23,346 nucleotides of DNA from an uncultured Butyricicoccus sp. Its GTDB lineage: Bacteria; Bacillota; Clostridia; Oscillospirales; Butyricicoccaceae. Both the position numbers and the translations under genes were made by a program. The DNA is taken from NCBI GenBank assembly GCA_910584935.1, contig CAJUDU010000037.1, positions 1 through 23,346 of the forward strand, given 5' to 3'. How positions within the stretch are numbered: position 1 is the first letter of the stretch; the number at the start of each line of letters is the position of its first letter. The notes beneath the pieces are model-generated. The model ran no database searches. It was not told the origin of the DNA and worked only from the letters and a program-made list of their open reading frames with translations. Shown in pieces: positions 1 to 7,207 of the stretch.

Positions 1-490
1 CTCCATTCTGTTTTTTCTCTTTTACCCCCTTGATTTTTGATAGTTGGTCTTTCCTGATATTTTCATTCGCGCAAATATCGCTTGATTTCTATCGGATTTT
101 CATCATTGATATATTTTTTATCTTCTGTTTGTTTTGAGTGTTTCAATCAAGCATTCGTGTTGTTTTCTGGATTTAAGTAAATGCCCATAGCACTGAAAAT
201 CTTTTGCATTTTTTGTTACATATATTGTATCAAAATATACCCTATCCTGCAAGTTTAACAAGCAAAACCCCTTGAATAGCATATACTTTAACCATTCGCG
301 GAAAGGACTCATCCAACAAGCACTTGAACTGTTTATCGGTGAAGCTGCCGCGCACAGAGGTTTCAGCCTTCAGCAGATGATACGCCCAGTGCCCGATAAC
401 GTTCAGGTTTTCGGCGGAATTGTCGCCAGCTGTCCCAGCACCAGACCTTTTTGTTAACCCGATTCATGCGCTTGCGATATGAAATTTTGT
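1..490. other. Gene-free left edge with compositional break
   Basis: I see no convincing gene here. The first 240 bases are about 30% G+C by my count (73 of 240), and composition jumps to about 50% near position 295. Short open frames exist on both strands between 118 and 460, but none has a good ribosome-binding site or a product I recognise. A minus-strand frame from about 461 down to 257 stays open for about 70 codons without a start codon. It could be the decayed end of a gene, and a neighbouring minus frame has a Trp/Arg-rich stretch faintly like the C-terminus of group II intron maturases. I do not consider either identification supported. Confidence 0.4.
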
Positions 491-496
491 CGGTTG

Positions 497-539
497 TCAG
501 GCAGTGGTTTCCCATGCGGGAAAACTGCCTGATTTTTTT
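497..539 (+). terminator. Intrinsic terminator, nested stem
   Basis: The outer stem is TCAGGCAGT (497-505) with ACTGCCTGA (524-532). The inner stem is TTTCCC (508-513) with GGGAAA (518-523). The loop is ATGC, a GG bulge lies on the left arm, and seven T follow at 533-539. It would stop transcription entering from the left before the sigma-factor operon, and it suggests that a plus-strand transcript once came, or still comes, from outside the window. Confidence 0.85.
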
Positions 540-566
540 ATCCCTAAACAGAAAATTTTTTTGCTG

Positions 567-594
567 AAAGCCTGCAACGGTTCACAGGCTTTTT
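567..594 (+). terminator. Second hairpin with short T-run
   Basis: AAAGCCTG (567-574) pairs perfectly with CAGGCTTT (585-592) around a 10-base loop, followed by a four-T run (591-594, partly in the stem). It lies 28 bases after the stronger terminator and 39 bases before the sigma-factor start. It could be a backup terminator or, if the promoter lies upstream of it, a leader attenuator. The T-run is weak. Confidence 0.45.
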
Positions 595-600
595 CCGAAT
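573..600 (+). promoter_or_regulatory. Possible ECF-type autoregulatory promoter
   Basis: TGCAAC (573-578) and CGAAT (596-600) are separated by 17 bases. This resembles the AAC-rich -35 and CG-beginning -10 elements used by many ECF sigma factors, and ECF genes often drive their own operon. The candidate overlaps the 567-594 hairpin, so the two cannot be told apart by reading alone. It is weak evidence, given as a place to look. Confidence 0.22.
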
Positions 601-632
601 ATATAAACAGAAGGAAGGGGGGACGAGATTTC

Positions 633-1166
633 TTGCAGGAAAAAGATTGGATACGGCGCATTCAAAAACGCGGCAGCAAACGCGATGCCGATAAACTGAT
701 ACACGCCTATTATGATGAAATTTACAGATACGCATGGCGGCAGACCGGCGATAAAGAAACAGCAATGGATTTAACCCAAGAAATTTTTATTGCTGTTTTG
801 CAGTCTATCCGGCGGTTTGACAGCACAAAAGCAGCATTCCGTACCTGGCTTTACCGTATTGCAACCAATAAAATCATTGATTACCGGCGGCGTGCAAAAC
901 CTGTACAAATCCCGCTGGAAACTTGTATCCTTGCCAGTGTGGATGACTTTACTGCACAAATGGAATCCCGAGATTTACTGGATTGTATTGAAAAATTTGT
1001 GTCCGGTTTGCCGTTGGAACAGCGTCAGGTATTTTATTTGCGGGTATATGGCGGCTATACCTTTCCGCAGATTGCAGACCGCCTCGCAGAGCCTGAAACC
1101 GCTGTAAAAGCCCGGTATTATCGGTTAACGGCACAATTACGAAAGGAGTTTTTGGATGAAAAATAA
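633..1166 (+). CDS. ECF-type RNA polymerase sigma factor
   Basis: This is a sigma-70 family factor of the extracytoplasmic-function size class (177 residues) that would redirect RNA polymerase to a small set of promoters. Region 2 spans about residues 20-88, with the core-binding DLTQEIF segment (46-52) and the FRTWLYRIATNKIIDY helix (69-84). Region 4 spans about 120-172, with LPLEQRQVFYLRVYGGYTFPQIA as its helix-turn-helix entry. I place the start at a TTG because the purine-rich GGAAGGGGGGA lies 10 bases before it; the longer frame from GTG 504 would begin inside a terminator. The next gene overlaps by 11 bases, so the operon is translationally coupled. The target promoter and inducing signal are unknown. 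The family call is firm; the subgroup is not. Confidence 0.88.
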   Translation: MQEKDWIRRIQKRGSKRDADKLIHAYYDEIYRYAWRQTGDKETAMDLTQEIFIAVLQSIRRFDSTKAAFRTWLYRIATNKIIDYRRRAKPVQIPLETCILASVDDFTAQMESRDLLDCIEKFVSGLPLEQRQVFYLRVYGGYTFPQIADRLAEPETAVKARYYRLTAQLRKEFLDEK

Positions 1167-1908
1167 AAATCAAATCTCGATGCCTAGTGGGCAGGAAAAA
1201 CAAACTGCAATCCATACGATTATAAGCCAAGGGATGCCGCCATCAACCGCCGCTGTGCTGATGGGGTTATGGCGCGCATTGGGTTTGCGCGGCATTTTAT
1301 ACGGCGTTGGCGATTGTATGGTGCTTGGGCTATTAGCAGGTGCCGCGTGCTGGCTGGCACTGATATACCAGCTATTAGCAGGCGCGTGCTGGCTGCCTGC
1401 TGCCCTTGTGGCAGCACCGGCAAGCTATGCGTTTTTATTTCAGCTTGCTTATTATAAGGAATCCCAGCTTGGAACGCAGGAAATTAAAATGGTGTGTCGC
1501 TATACCTTGCGGCATTTGACAGCGTTCCGGCTGCTGCTGTTCGGCGGCATTGCCGCCGTGTTATGTTGTGTGCTTTCTGGTATTATCGGTCTGTTTTTGC
1601 CGTTGCGCTTTGGACAGGCAGCGGTGATAACCCTTGCGGCGCTTGCGCTGTATGGCGCGGCGCATTTGACAGTGCTGATGCACTGCCCGAATCCCTGGAT
1701 GAAAAATGCTTTTCCGGCATTTTGGGCGGCAGGCTGTTTGCTGCTTGGGTTATATGCCCCAATTGCGGTTTGGCTGGAAACCCTTTTCAGTCAAACACCA
1801 GTCATATTATGGGCATTGCTTTTATGTGGAATACTGTTTTATTTCAAACAAATATCAGTTCTTGCGGCAAGCAGGGCGGAAGGAGAATCGGTTTATGCTT
1901 CAAGTTGA
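1156..1908 (+). CDS. Polytopic membrane protein, possible sigma-factor partner
   Basis: I do not recognise a named family. The 250-residue protein has a polar N-terminus of about 45 residues followed by roughly six hydrophobic segments (about 52-72, 76-98, 121-148, 154-176, 187-208 and 214-233). The start ATG overlaps the sigma gene end and follows AAAGGAG. Its position directly after an ECF sigma and before an ABC ATPase suggests either a membrane anti-sigma or sensor that holds the sigma factor, or a transporter accessory subunit; that is inference from order. DNA encoding the first two membrane spans contains a near-duplicate of about 25-28 bases (1329-1356 and 1371-1395). The end overlaps the ATPase start by 14 bases. 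Confidence 0.75.
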   Translation: MKNKNQISMPSGQEKQTAIHTIISQGMPPSTAAVLMGLWRALGLRGILYGVGDCMVLGLLAGAACWLALIYQLLAGACWLPAALVAAPASYAFLFQLAYYKESQLGTQEIKMVCRYTLRHLTAFRLLLFGGIAAVLCCVLSGIIGLFLPLRFGQAAVITLAALALYGAAHLTVLMHCPNPWMKNAFPAFWAAGCLLLGLYAPIAVWLETLFSQTPVILWALLLCGILFYFKQISVLAASRAEGESVYASS

Positions 1909-2740
1909 CCATGTGACCAAAAAATATGGGGATTTTACCGCGCTTGCGGATATTACCTTGCAATTTGAAAATGGGCTTTATGGTTTGCTTGCGCCAAATG
2001 GCGCGGGCAAAACAACCCTGCTTAAAATGCTTGCTACCCTTTTATATCCAACGGAAGGCGAAATCCTTTGGGATGGGCAGGAAATCAGCAGTATGGATGC
2101 CGCTTACCGGGATTTGCTGGGTTATTTGCCGCAGCACTTCGGTTATTATAAAAATGATACGCCAAAAGCATTTTTACGTTATTTGGCAGCCCTTAAAGGG
2201 CTGGAACGGCATCAGGCAGACCAGCGGATTCGGCAGTTGTTGGATTTGGTCGGGCTGGGTGCCCATGCCAATCAAAAAATGAAGAAATTTTCCGGAGGTA
2301 TGATTCAGCGGGTCGGCATTGCACAAGCGATGCTAAATGACCCGAAAATCCTTATATTAGATGAACCAACGGTTGGGCTTGATCCAAAAGAACGGGTGCG
2401 GTTCCGCAATCTGCTGCATACTTTGTCCGGCAGCCGGATTGTCATTTTATCCACCCATATTGTATCTGACCTTGAAACCATTGCTCATAAAATTATCATG
2501 TTTCGGCAGCATCAGCTTTACTGCTGTGAAATGCCGGAAACATTATGCCACCGGCTGCAAGGCAAGGTTTTTGAAGTGCCTGCCGATGCGCCATATGAAG
2601 GTTTATTGCTGGCAGAACGTCAACAGGATGGGCAGGTGATTCATCGGATATACAGCGAAAAACAACCAGTTTATGGGCAATGTGTGCCGCCAGGGTTAGA
2701 AGATGTGTTTTTAGCAGTCTATCAAGATGAGGGGGTATGA
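1895..2740 (+). CDS. ABC transporter ATP-binding protein
   Basis: This is the ATPase of an ABC export-type system (281 residues). Walker A is APNGAGKTT (33-41), the Q-loop glutamine is Q80, the signature is FSGGM (132-136), Walker B with catalytic Glu is in ILILDEPT (152-159), and the switch His is H188 in STHIV. It resembles the CcmA/bacitracin-exporter-like branch that works with ABC-2 type membrane partners. ATG 1895 is chosen because AGGAGAA lies just upstream and the sequence starts with the usual VDHVTKKYG strand; the frame is open further upstream, but that part overlaps the previous gene. The two following genes encode the likely membrane partners. Substrate is unknown. Confidence 0.92.
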   Translation: MLQVDHVTKKYGDFTALADITLQFENGLYGLLAPNGAGKTTLLKMLATLLYPTEGEILWDGQEISSMDAAYRDLLGYLPQHFGYYKNDTPKAFLRYLAALKGLERHQADQRIRQLLDLVGLGAHANQKMKKFSGGMIQRVGIAQAMLNDPKILILDEPTVGLDPKERVRFRNLLHTLSGSRIVILSTHIVSDLETIAHKIIMFRQHQLYCCEMPETLCHRLQGKVFEVPADAPYEGLLLAERQQDGQVIHRIYSEKQPVYGQCVPPGLEDVFLAVYQDEGV

Positions 2741-2743
2741 AAA

Positions 2744-3886
2744 ATGTGCCTGGTTCAACATGAACTGCGCAAACTTATCCGCACGCCAATGATTTGGATA
2801 TTTTTACTGCTTTGCCTGTTGGCAAACCTGTTTTTTATCTGTACAGATTTATATGAGCGGGATGGGTTTCATCAAATCAGCCAGATGGTGAAGCAAACCG
2901 GGCAGCGTATGGGCGATTCGTTTACCCAAATCTTATACCAGCAGCCCAAAAGTGAATGGCGGGATATCCTGCTGGAAGCCACAGTAAACCCAAAAGATAT
3001 TTTTGAGGAATTTCAAATGTGGCAGCTTTCCGGCAATGAATTACAGCAAAGTATTTCATCTGATATTTTTGAACGCTGGCAAGCATGGAAATACCGTTTG
3101 TTACAGCCGCGTATAAAACAAATGGCAGATGAAGATGTATCTTTGGATGTCTATGCAGGGGTTTTGACCCATGGCAGCCATATGCGGTTATTTGGCACGG
3201 TATTGCGGGCAGTGACTGGTGAGGCAGCTTGTACTGGGATGCTGTTTATGCTGCATTTATTTGGGTATGAACGGTTATATGACACAGAAGCCTTGCTTGC
3301 CACAGCCAAAACCGGGCGGCGGATATGTCGTGCAAAAATCATTGCGGGACTGCTTGCTGCGTCAGCAGGTTACCTGCTGCTGGCAGTTAGCACATTGGCT
3401 GTTTATTTTTTCCTGTGGGATTACAATGGTTTGTGGGGCGCGAATGTATCCAGCCAATTTAATTATATTGTGCAAGGGCTAAGGACGATGCATTTTGTGA
3501 CATGGACAGATTTTACCGTTGCGGGATATCTTGCCGCCACCTTAGCGCTTGGCATGGTTTTTACCCTTGTCGTCAGCCTGCCTGCCGCGGCAGTGGGGAT
3601 GCTTTGCCGAAATACTTATCTTGGAGCGCTTGGGCTGTTTGCGATAATTTTATGCAGTCTGGCAGTGCCATTCCTTTGTGCGGATTTGAAATTATGGGTT
3701 TGTTATGCGGTTTCCATGTTCCTGCCCATTGTTTTATGGTTCCAGCAAGCAGCATGGTTTACCGAACAAAGTATTAATGCGATTTTGCCATGGCAGGAAA
3801 CTATTGGTGTGTGTGGCAATCTGTTATTATCTAGCGGCATTTGTATGGCAGCTTGGAAACGATATAAAAGAAAGGATTTGTCATGA
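2744..3886 (+). CDS. ABC-2-like membrane protein, first permease
   Basis: A 380-residue membrane protein. The first span is about residues 16-34, then comes a long polar domain of about 110 residues that is probably extracytoplasmic, then about six spans from about 150 to 370. The segment around 175-200 (EALLATAKTGRR followed by an RAK motif) has the E...T...GR...K pattern of ABC-2 exporter subunits, where it forms the cytoplasmic coupling region. The start ATG lies a few bases after a GAGGGGG ribosome site and 3 bases past the ATPase stop. It shares its architecture with the next gene, and the two probably form a heterodimeric pore with the ATPase. Substrate cannot be deduced. Confidence 0.78.
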   Translation: MCLVQHELRKLIRTPMIWIFLLLCLLANLFFICTDLYERDGFHQISQMVKQTGQRMGDSFTQILYQQPKSEWRDILLEATVNPKDIFEEFQMWQLSGNELQQSISSDIFERWQAWKYRLLQPRIKQMADEDVSLDVYAGVLTHGSHMRLFGTVLRAVTGEAACTGMLFMLHLFGYERLYDTEALLATAKTGRRICRAKIIAGLLAASAGYLLLAVSTLAVYFFLWDYNGLWGANVSSQFNYIVQGLRTMHFVTWTDFTVAGYLAATLALGMVFTLVVSLPAAAVGMLCRNTYLGALGLFAIILCSLAVPFLCADLKLWVCYAVSMFLPIVLWFQQAAWFTEQSINAILPWQETIGVCGNLLLSSGICMAAWKRYKRKDLS

Positions 3887-5082
3887 ATATACGGATTATG
3901 ATGGCAGAACTACGGAAGATTTGGCGTCCAGGCATGGTGCTGCTGCTTTGTTTCCTTGGCGCGATTTATTATTATTTGTTCATGCACTTTGATATTTGGT
4001 ATTTTAAGTCTGAGATGTTCCGCGAAGCGGTAATGGAGCTTGCCACAGGCTGGATTGATACGTATGGCACAACATTGGAACCTGAAGAACGTCTTGACCT
4101 TGACCGGCAAAACGCGGCGGAAATTACGCTTTTTAATCAGCGCATTGCAGAAATCTCAGAAGCACAGGCGGCAGGCATCACAGATTATACGAGTTTTATG
4201 GCATTCCATGAAAAGTCACGCAGTGAAGCTATGCAGCAGCAAGGCAAAGTGGATATGGATGCAGAAGCACTGATTTGGCATATCATCGGCAGGACAAATT
4301 ATCCACGGCTGCAAGGCTTACAGCTTACAATGGAACGCTATGATGTTCAGCAATCAGCGGATTATTACACTGACCATGGGATAGAAGTTACCGATTCCGC
4401 CAGGCGGAAAGCCCGGATACAAACATTATCCACCAGCCCTTGGCGCAACAGCATTTTACCGCAGGAGGTGCTCGAAAACACTTGGTCTTATGGCGGCAAT
4501 CTGCTGGCATGGATGGTGCTGAGCTGTTTATTGCTGGTGTCACCACTGCTGGTGCGTGACCGTATGGCGGATGTCCGGCAATTGCAATGGACAACTCACG
4601 TTGGGCGTCGGGTTTTCCATATCCAGCTTGCTGCGGTGCTGTCATCTGCCTGCATATTGTCTGCGGTGAATCTGCTGGTATTTGGCGGCATTTATCTGAC
4701 CAACCATACGTTAATTTTCCGAGATTGCAGGATGTTTTCATTTTTATGCACGCTGCTGCCTTGGGTGGACTGGACATATGGGCAATATTTTATCGTGCTG
4801 GTACTGATGCTGTTTGGCATCAGCATCGCTGCCGCAGGATTTGCGTTTTTGCTGGCGCAGTACAGCAGCCATTATGTGGGGATGCTGCTCAAACTGCTGC
4901 CATTGTTTGCAGCCCTCCGGCTGCTGGGCGGATACTTATTCCAAACACCGTTTTTCTTCCGGGCAGGTGTGGATAAACTGCACGAAATCCCAGGCTTAGA
5001 AGGCTGGATTGCTGTTGGACTACTGGTTATGGCGCTTGGGCTATGTCTGTTTGCAGCCCGCCGTCAGCGCCAAAAAGAATGA
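3883..5082 (+). CDS. ABC-2-like membrane protein, second permease
   Basis: A 399-residue membrane protein. One span lies at about residues 17-34, followed by a polar, charged domain of about 170 residues and then about six spans in the C-terminal half. The segment after SPLLVRDRMADVRQLQ, ending in GRRVFHIQ, matches the coupling region of the preceding permease, so the two are probably distant paralogues. The start overlaps the previous stop as ATGA, with AAAGAAAGGA upstream. The large domain between span 1 and span 2 could contact an extracellular ligand such as a peptide or lipid-linked molecule; that is inference. The gene ends 8 bases before a bidirectional terminator. Confidence 0.76.
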   Translation: MNIRIMMAELRKIWRPGMVLLLCFLGAIYYYLFMHFDIWYFKSEMFREAVMELATGWIDTYGTTLEPEERLDLDRQNAAEITLFNQRIAEISEAQAAGITDYTSFMAFHEKSRSEAMQQQGKVDMDAEALIWHIIGRTNYPRLQGLQLTMERYDVQQSADYYTDHGIEVTDSARRKARIQTLSTSPWRNSILPQEVLENTWSYGGNLLAWMVLSCLLLVSPLLVRDRMADVRQLQWTTHVGRRVFHIQLAAVLSSACILSAVNLLVFGGIYLTNHTLIFRDCRMFSFLCTLLPWVDWTYGQYFIVLVLMLFGISIAAAGFAFLLAQYSSHYVGMLLKLLPLFAALRLLGGYLFQTPFFFRAGVDKLHEIPGLEGWIAVGLLVMALGLCLFAARRQRQKE

Positions 5083-5090
5083 TAATCATA

Positions 5091-5133
5091 AAAAAACACA
5101 CAAGCGGCGGGTATGCTGCCTGTGTGTTTTTTT
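5091..5133. terminator. Bidirectional terminator between ABC operon and pyrE
   Basis: CACACAAGCGGC (5097-5108) pairs with GCTGCCTGTGTG (5115-5126) with one A-C mismatch and one G-T pair; the loop is GGGTAT. A T-run follows on the plus strand (5127-5133) and the matching A-run lies before it (5091-5096), so it works for both converging transcripts. Confidence 0.85.
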
Positions 5134-5137
5134 GCAT

Positions 5138-5806
5138 TTAGAAGATACAATATTCATCCATATATGCTTTCATTTTTTCCAGCACTTCGCCATATGTGCC
5201 TTGCTGCTGTAAATATTCATAAATATCTTGTACTGTGACCAGTGCATGGACATGAATGCCAAATTCCTCGCCAACTTCCATCACAGCGGTTTTGCCAGCT
5301 TGTCCAACTTCACAGCGGTTGACGGAAATAAACATATCCGTAATTTTCACATCCGCACAGTTTTGCAGGATAGGCATGGTTTCACGGATTGCTGTGCCTG
5401 CTGTGATTACATCTTCAATGATAATAATCCGGTCGCCGTCTTTGGGTTTATAACCGACTAAGCTGCCGCCTTCACCATGATCCTTGGCTTCTTTGCGGTT
5501 GAAGAAAAACGGTTTGTCGATGCCATGTACACGCGCAAGCGCACCTGCGGCAGAGGTTGCAAGCGGGATGCCTTTATAGGCAGGGCCAAACATCGCGTCA
5601 AATTCCGCGCCAATGGTTTGCTGGATTGCAGAAGCATAAAATTCCCCTAAGCGGGCATTTTGCAGCCCGGTTTTATAATTGCCAGTGTTGACAAAATAAG
5701 GGGTGTTTCGTCCGGATTTGGTTACAAAACTGCCAAACCGCAGCACATCAGCTGACATCATAAATTCGATAAATTCTTTTTTTGCGGCAGAAAGCATTGT
5801 CATCAT
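5138..5806 (-). CDS. pyrE: Orotate phosphoribosyltransferase
   Basis: Converts orotate and PRPP to orotidine monophosphate in pyrimidine synthesis, in the cytoplasm. The 222-residue length is normal. The PRPP-binding loop is EDVITAGTA (131-139), preceded by hydrophobic residues as is typical. The RKEAKDHGEGG segment (104-114) matches the flexible catalytic loop, and GPAYKGIPLA (74-83) is the conserved P-loop-side strand. The protein begins with ATG ATG ACA ATG; an AAAGGA site sits only a few bases before the first ATG, so the second or third ATG may be the true start. It follows the IscR-like gene by 17 bases and is probably cotranscribed with it. No other pyr gene is nearby, nor any visible pyrimidine attenuator in the gap. 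Confidence 0.95.
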   Translation of the reverse strand: MMTMLSAAKKEFIEFMMSADVLRFGSFVTKSGRNTPYFVNTGNYKTGLQNARLGEFYASAIQQTIGAEFDAMFGPAYKGIPLATSAAGALARVHGIDKPFFFNRKEAKDHGEGGSLVGYKPKDGDRIIIIEDVITAGTAIRETMPILQNCADVKITDMFISVNRCEVGQAGKTAVMEVGEEFGIHVHALVTVQDIYEYLQQQGTYGEVLEKMKAYMDEYCIF

Positions 5807-5823
5807 CCATCCTTTTATTCTTT

Positions 5824-6231
5824 TTATTTGCTATGGTGGCCTTGCAGTAAGGCTTCCAGTGTCACGCTGTCGACATACGCATCAATCGCGTTGGAAAGCC
5901 CTGCCCAAAATTTTTGGGTCAGGCAGTCACTGCCACGCGGGCAGTCAGATGTCAGGCAGGCAATCGGTTCCAAACCGCCTTCAGCAGCCCGCAGGATTTC
6001 CCCAGCGGTATATTCCGCAGGTGGGCGCACCAAACGGTAACCGCCTTGCGCGCCGCGTATGGATTGCAATAATCCCGCCCGGCTGAGTTGGTTGACAATC
6101 TGCTCTAAATATTTCATGGAAATATCCTGCCGGGTGGAAATCTCCCGGAGCGGGACAAAACTGCCTTTTCCATGTTCTGCTAAATCAGCCATCAGCCGCA
6201 GTGCATACCGCCCTTTGGTAGAAACTTTCAT
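5824..6231 (-). CDS. Rrf2-family regulator, IscR-like
   Basis: A 135-residue winged-helix regulator of the Rrf2 family. It starts with the family-typical MKVSTKGRYALRLM, and the recognition region is around DISMKYLEQIVNQL (36-49) and the wing GAQGGYRL (60-67). Three cysteines, C92, C97 and C103, sit where IscR proteins bind an iron-sulfur cluster, so it probably senses Fe-S or redox status. The ATG at 6231 is preceded by AGGAGGA at good spacing; the longer frame to 6288 would start inside the promoter. No isc, suf or nif genes are in the window, so its targets are unknown. It is likely autoregulated, and pyrE follows on the same transcript. Confidence 0.9.
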   Translation of the reverse strand: MKVSTKGRYALRLMADLAEHGKGSFVPLREISTRQDISMKYLEQIVNQLSRAGLLQSIRGAQGGYRLVRPPAEYTAGEILRAAEGGLEPIACLTSDCPRGSDCLTQKFWAGLSNAIDAYVDSVTLEALLQGHHSK

Positions 6232-6259
6232 AACCGTTCCTCCTGTTTCGTCTGTGTCC

Positions 6260-6288
6260 ATCATACCATACCAAGCGGCAGACTGCAA
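6260..6288 (-). promoter_or_regulatory. Promoter for the IscR-like gene and pyrE
   Basis: On the minus strand TTGCAG (6283-6288) is followed after exactly 17 bases by TATGAT (6260-6265). It lies in the gap between the VanW gene stop and the regulator start and is the best sigma-A candidate there. Confidence 0.55.
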
Positions 6289-6314
6289 GCACTGGACAAG
6301 CCTTGCCGGATGTG

Positions 6315-7139
6315 CTAAACTGAAAGCGTTGTTTCCGGCAGGAATGGGGAATACATCATCAGCGCATGGTTTTCTGTGATATATGTTTCATCAAGCAGCA
6401 AGCCATCGGCTGAAAAATGCTGCCGGTACAAAATATTGTGCCGACTGAACCCGCCCCAAGGTTCGCTGTCCATATGGTGTTCCCGCTCGATCACTTTGTA
6501 CCAGCCTTGCGGCGGGCTGTCGCACTGCCATGAACCCATCAGCATATCCGCCCCAACTTGTACGCAAAGCTGCCAGGTATCCGGTGTATCATTGCGTATC
6601 ATCAAATCCTGGTAAGGATAAATACAGGTTGCCCCCGAACCAAAAGGCTGCGTACGGTTTGCATCTGGGAACATATCATAAGAATGCCGGTAACGCTCGA
6701 TAACCGTGAGCGGCGTATGCAGTGTCATCCAGAAAATCAGGTTGGAAAGCTGGCAGAGCCCACCGCCGATGCCGGCGTGATAATGCCCACAAAATAATGC
6801 CATGCCCGGCATATACCCTTTTCTTGCGGTTGGTTTGCCAATCAGCCGCCAATAGCTGAAGGTTTCGCCAGGGCGCAGTAAGATGCCGTGCAGCTTGGGC
6901 GCCGCAAGGCGTAGGTTGATGATTTTTTGATACTGGTACTGCATATCGACATCTTTTAATTGCCGCAGCAGCGGGGTTTGATGGGTAAAATGGGCATATG
7001 GCAGCAAGGATGATTGTTTTTGCCGTGCAAAATGGAATTTCCGGCTGTACCATAGGGCATAACGCCGCAAGGTAAAATATTTTTTGCCAGCCCAAAGCCG
7101 CAGGCGGCTGCGTTTTTGGGGCTGCAATAGTGCCATCAT
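6315..7139 (-). CDS. VanW-family protein
   Basis: The 274-residue product carries the VanW domain, recognisable from LRPGETFSYWRLIGKPTARKGY, GGGLCQLSNLIFW and PYQDLMIRN. The domain is common in Firmicutes and its biochemical role is not established; it is named for accessory genes in vancomycin-resistance clusters, but most copies are outside them. The N-terminus is basic and has no clear signal peptide or membrane span. I choose the ATG at 7139, with AAAGGGA about 10 bases upstream; a TTG at 7187 in the same frame is less well placed. It is divergent from the TcdA-like gene, with a 68-base gap that should hold both promoters. No van resistance genes are adjacent. Confidence 0.85.
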   Translation of the reverse strand: MMALLQPQKRSRLRLWAGKKYFTLRRYALWYSRKFHFARQKQSSLLPYAHFTHQTPLLRQLKDVDMQYQYQKIINLRLAAPKLHGILLRPGETFSYWRLIGKPTARKGYMPGMALFCGHYHAGIGGGLCQLSNLIFWMTLHTPLTVIERYRHSYDMFPDANRTQPFGSGATCIYPYQDLMIRNDTPDTWQLCVQVGADMLMGSWQCDSPPQGWYKVIEREHHMDSEPWGGFSRHNILYRQHFSADGLLLDETYITENHALMMYSPFLPETTLSV

Positions 7140-7207
7140 AAAAATATCACATCCCTTTGTTTTTTGAATTTTATGCCTTCTGGGCAAATGGAGGCTTGTT
7201 TTGAATC

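Noticed and set aside
504..632. N-terminal extension of the sigma factor from GTG 504
   Set aside because: It would begin inside the terminator hairpin at 497-539 and adds no family-like sequence. The TTG at 633 has a strong ribosome site.
1706..1894. N-terminal extension of the first ABC ATPase
   Set aside because: The extension overlaps the preceding membrane-protein gene and does not look like ABC sequence. ATG 1895 has a good ribosome site.
6676..7095. Minus-strand second frame inside the VanW-like gene
   Set aside because: The VanW frame contains the conserved domain; this one is out of phase and resembles nothing.
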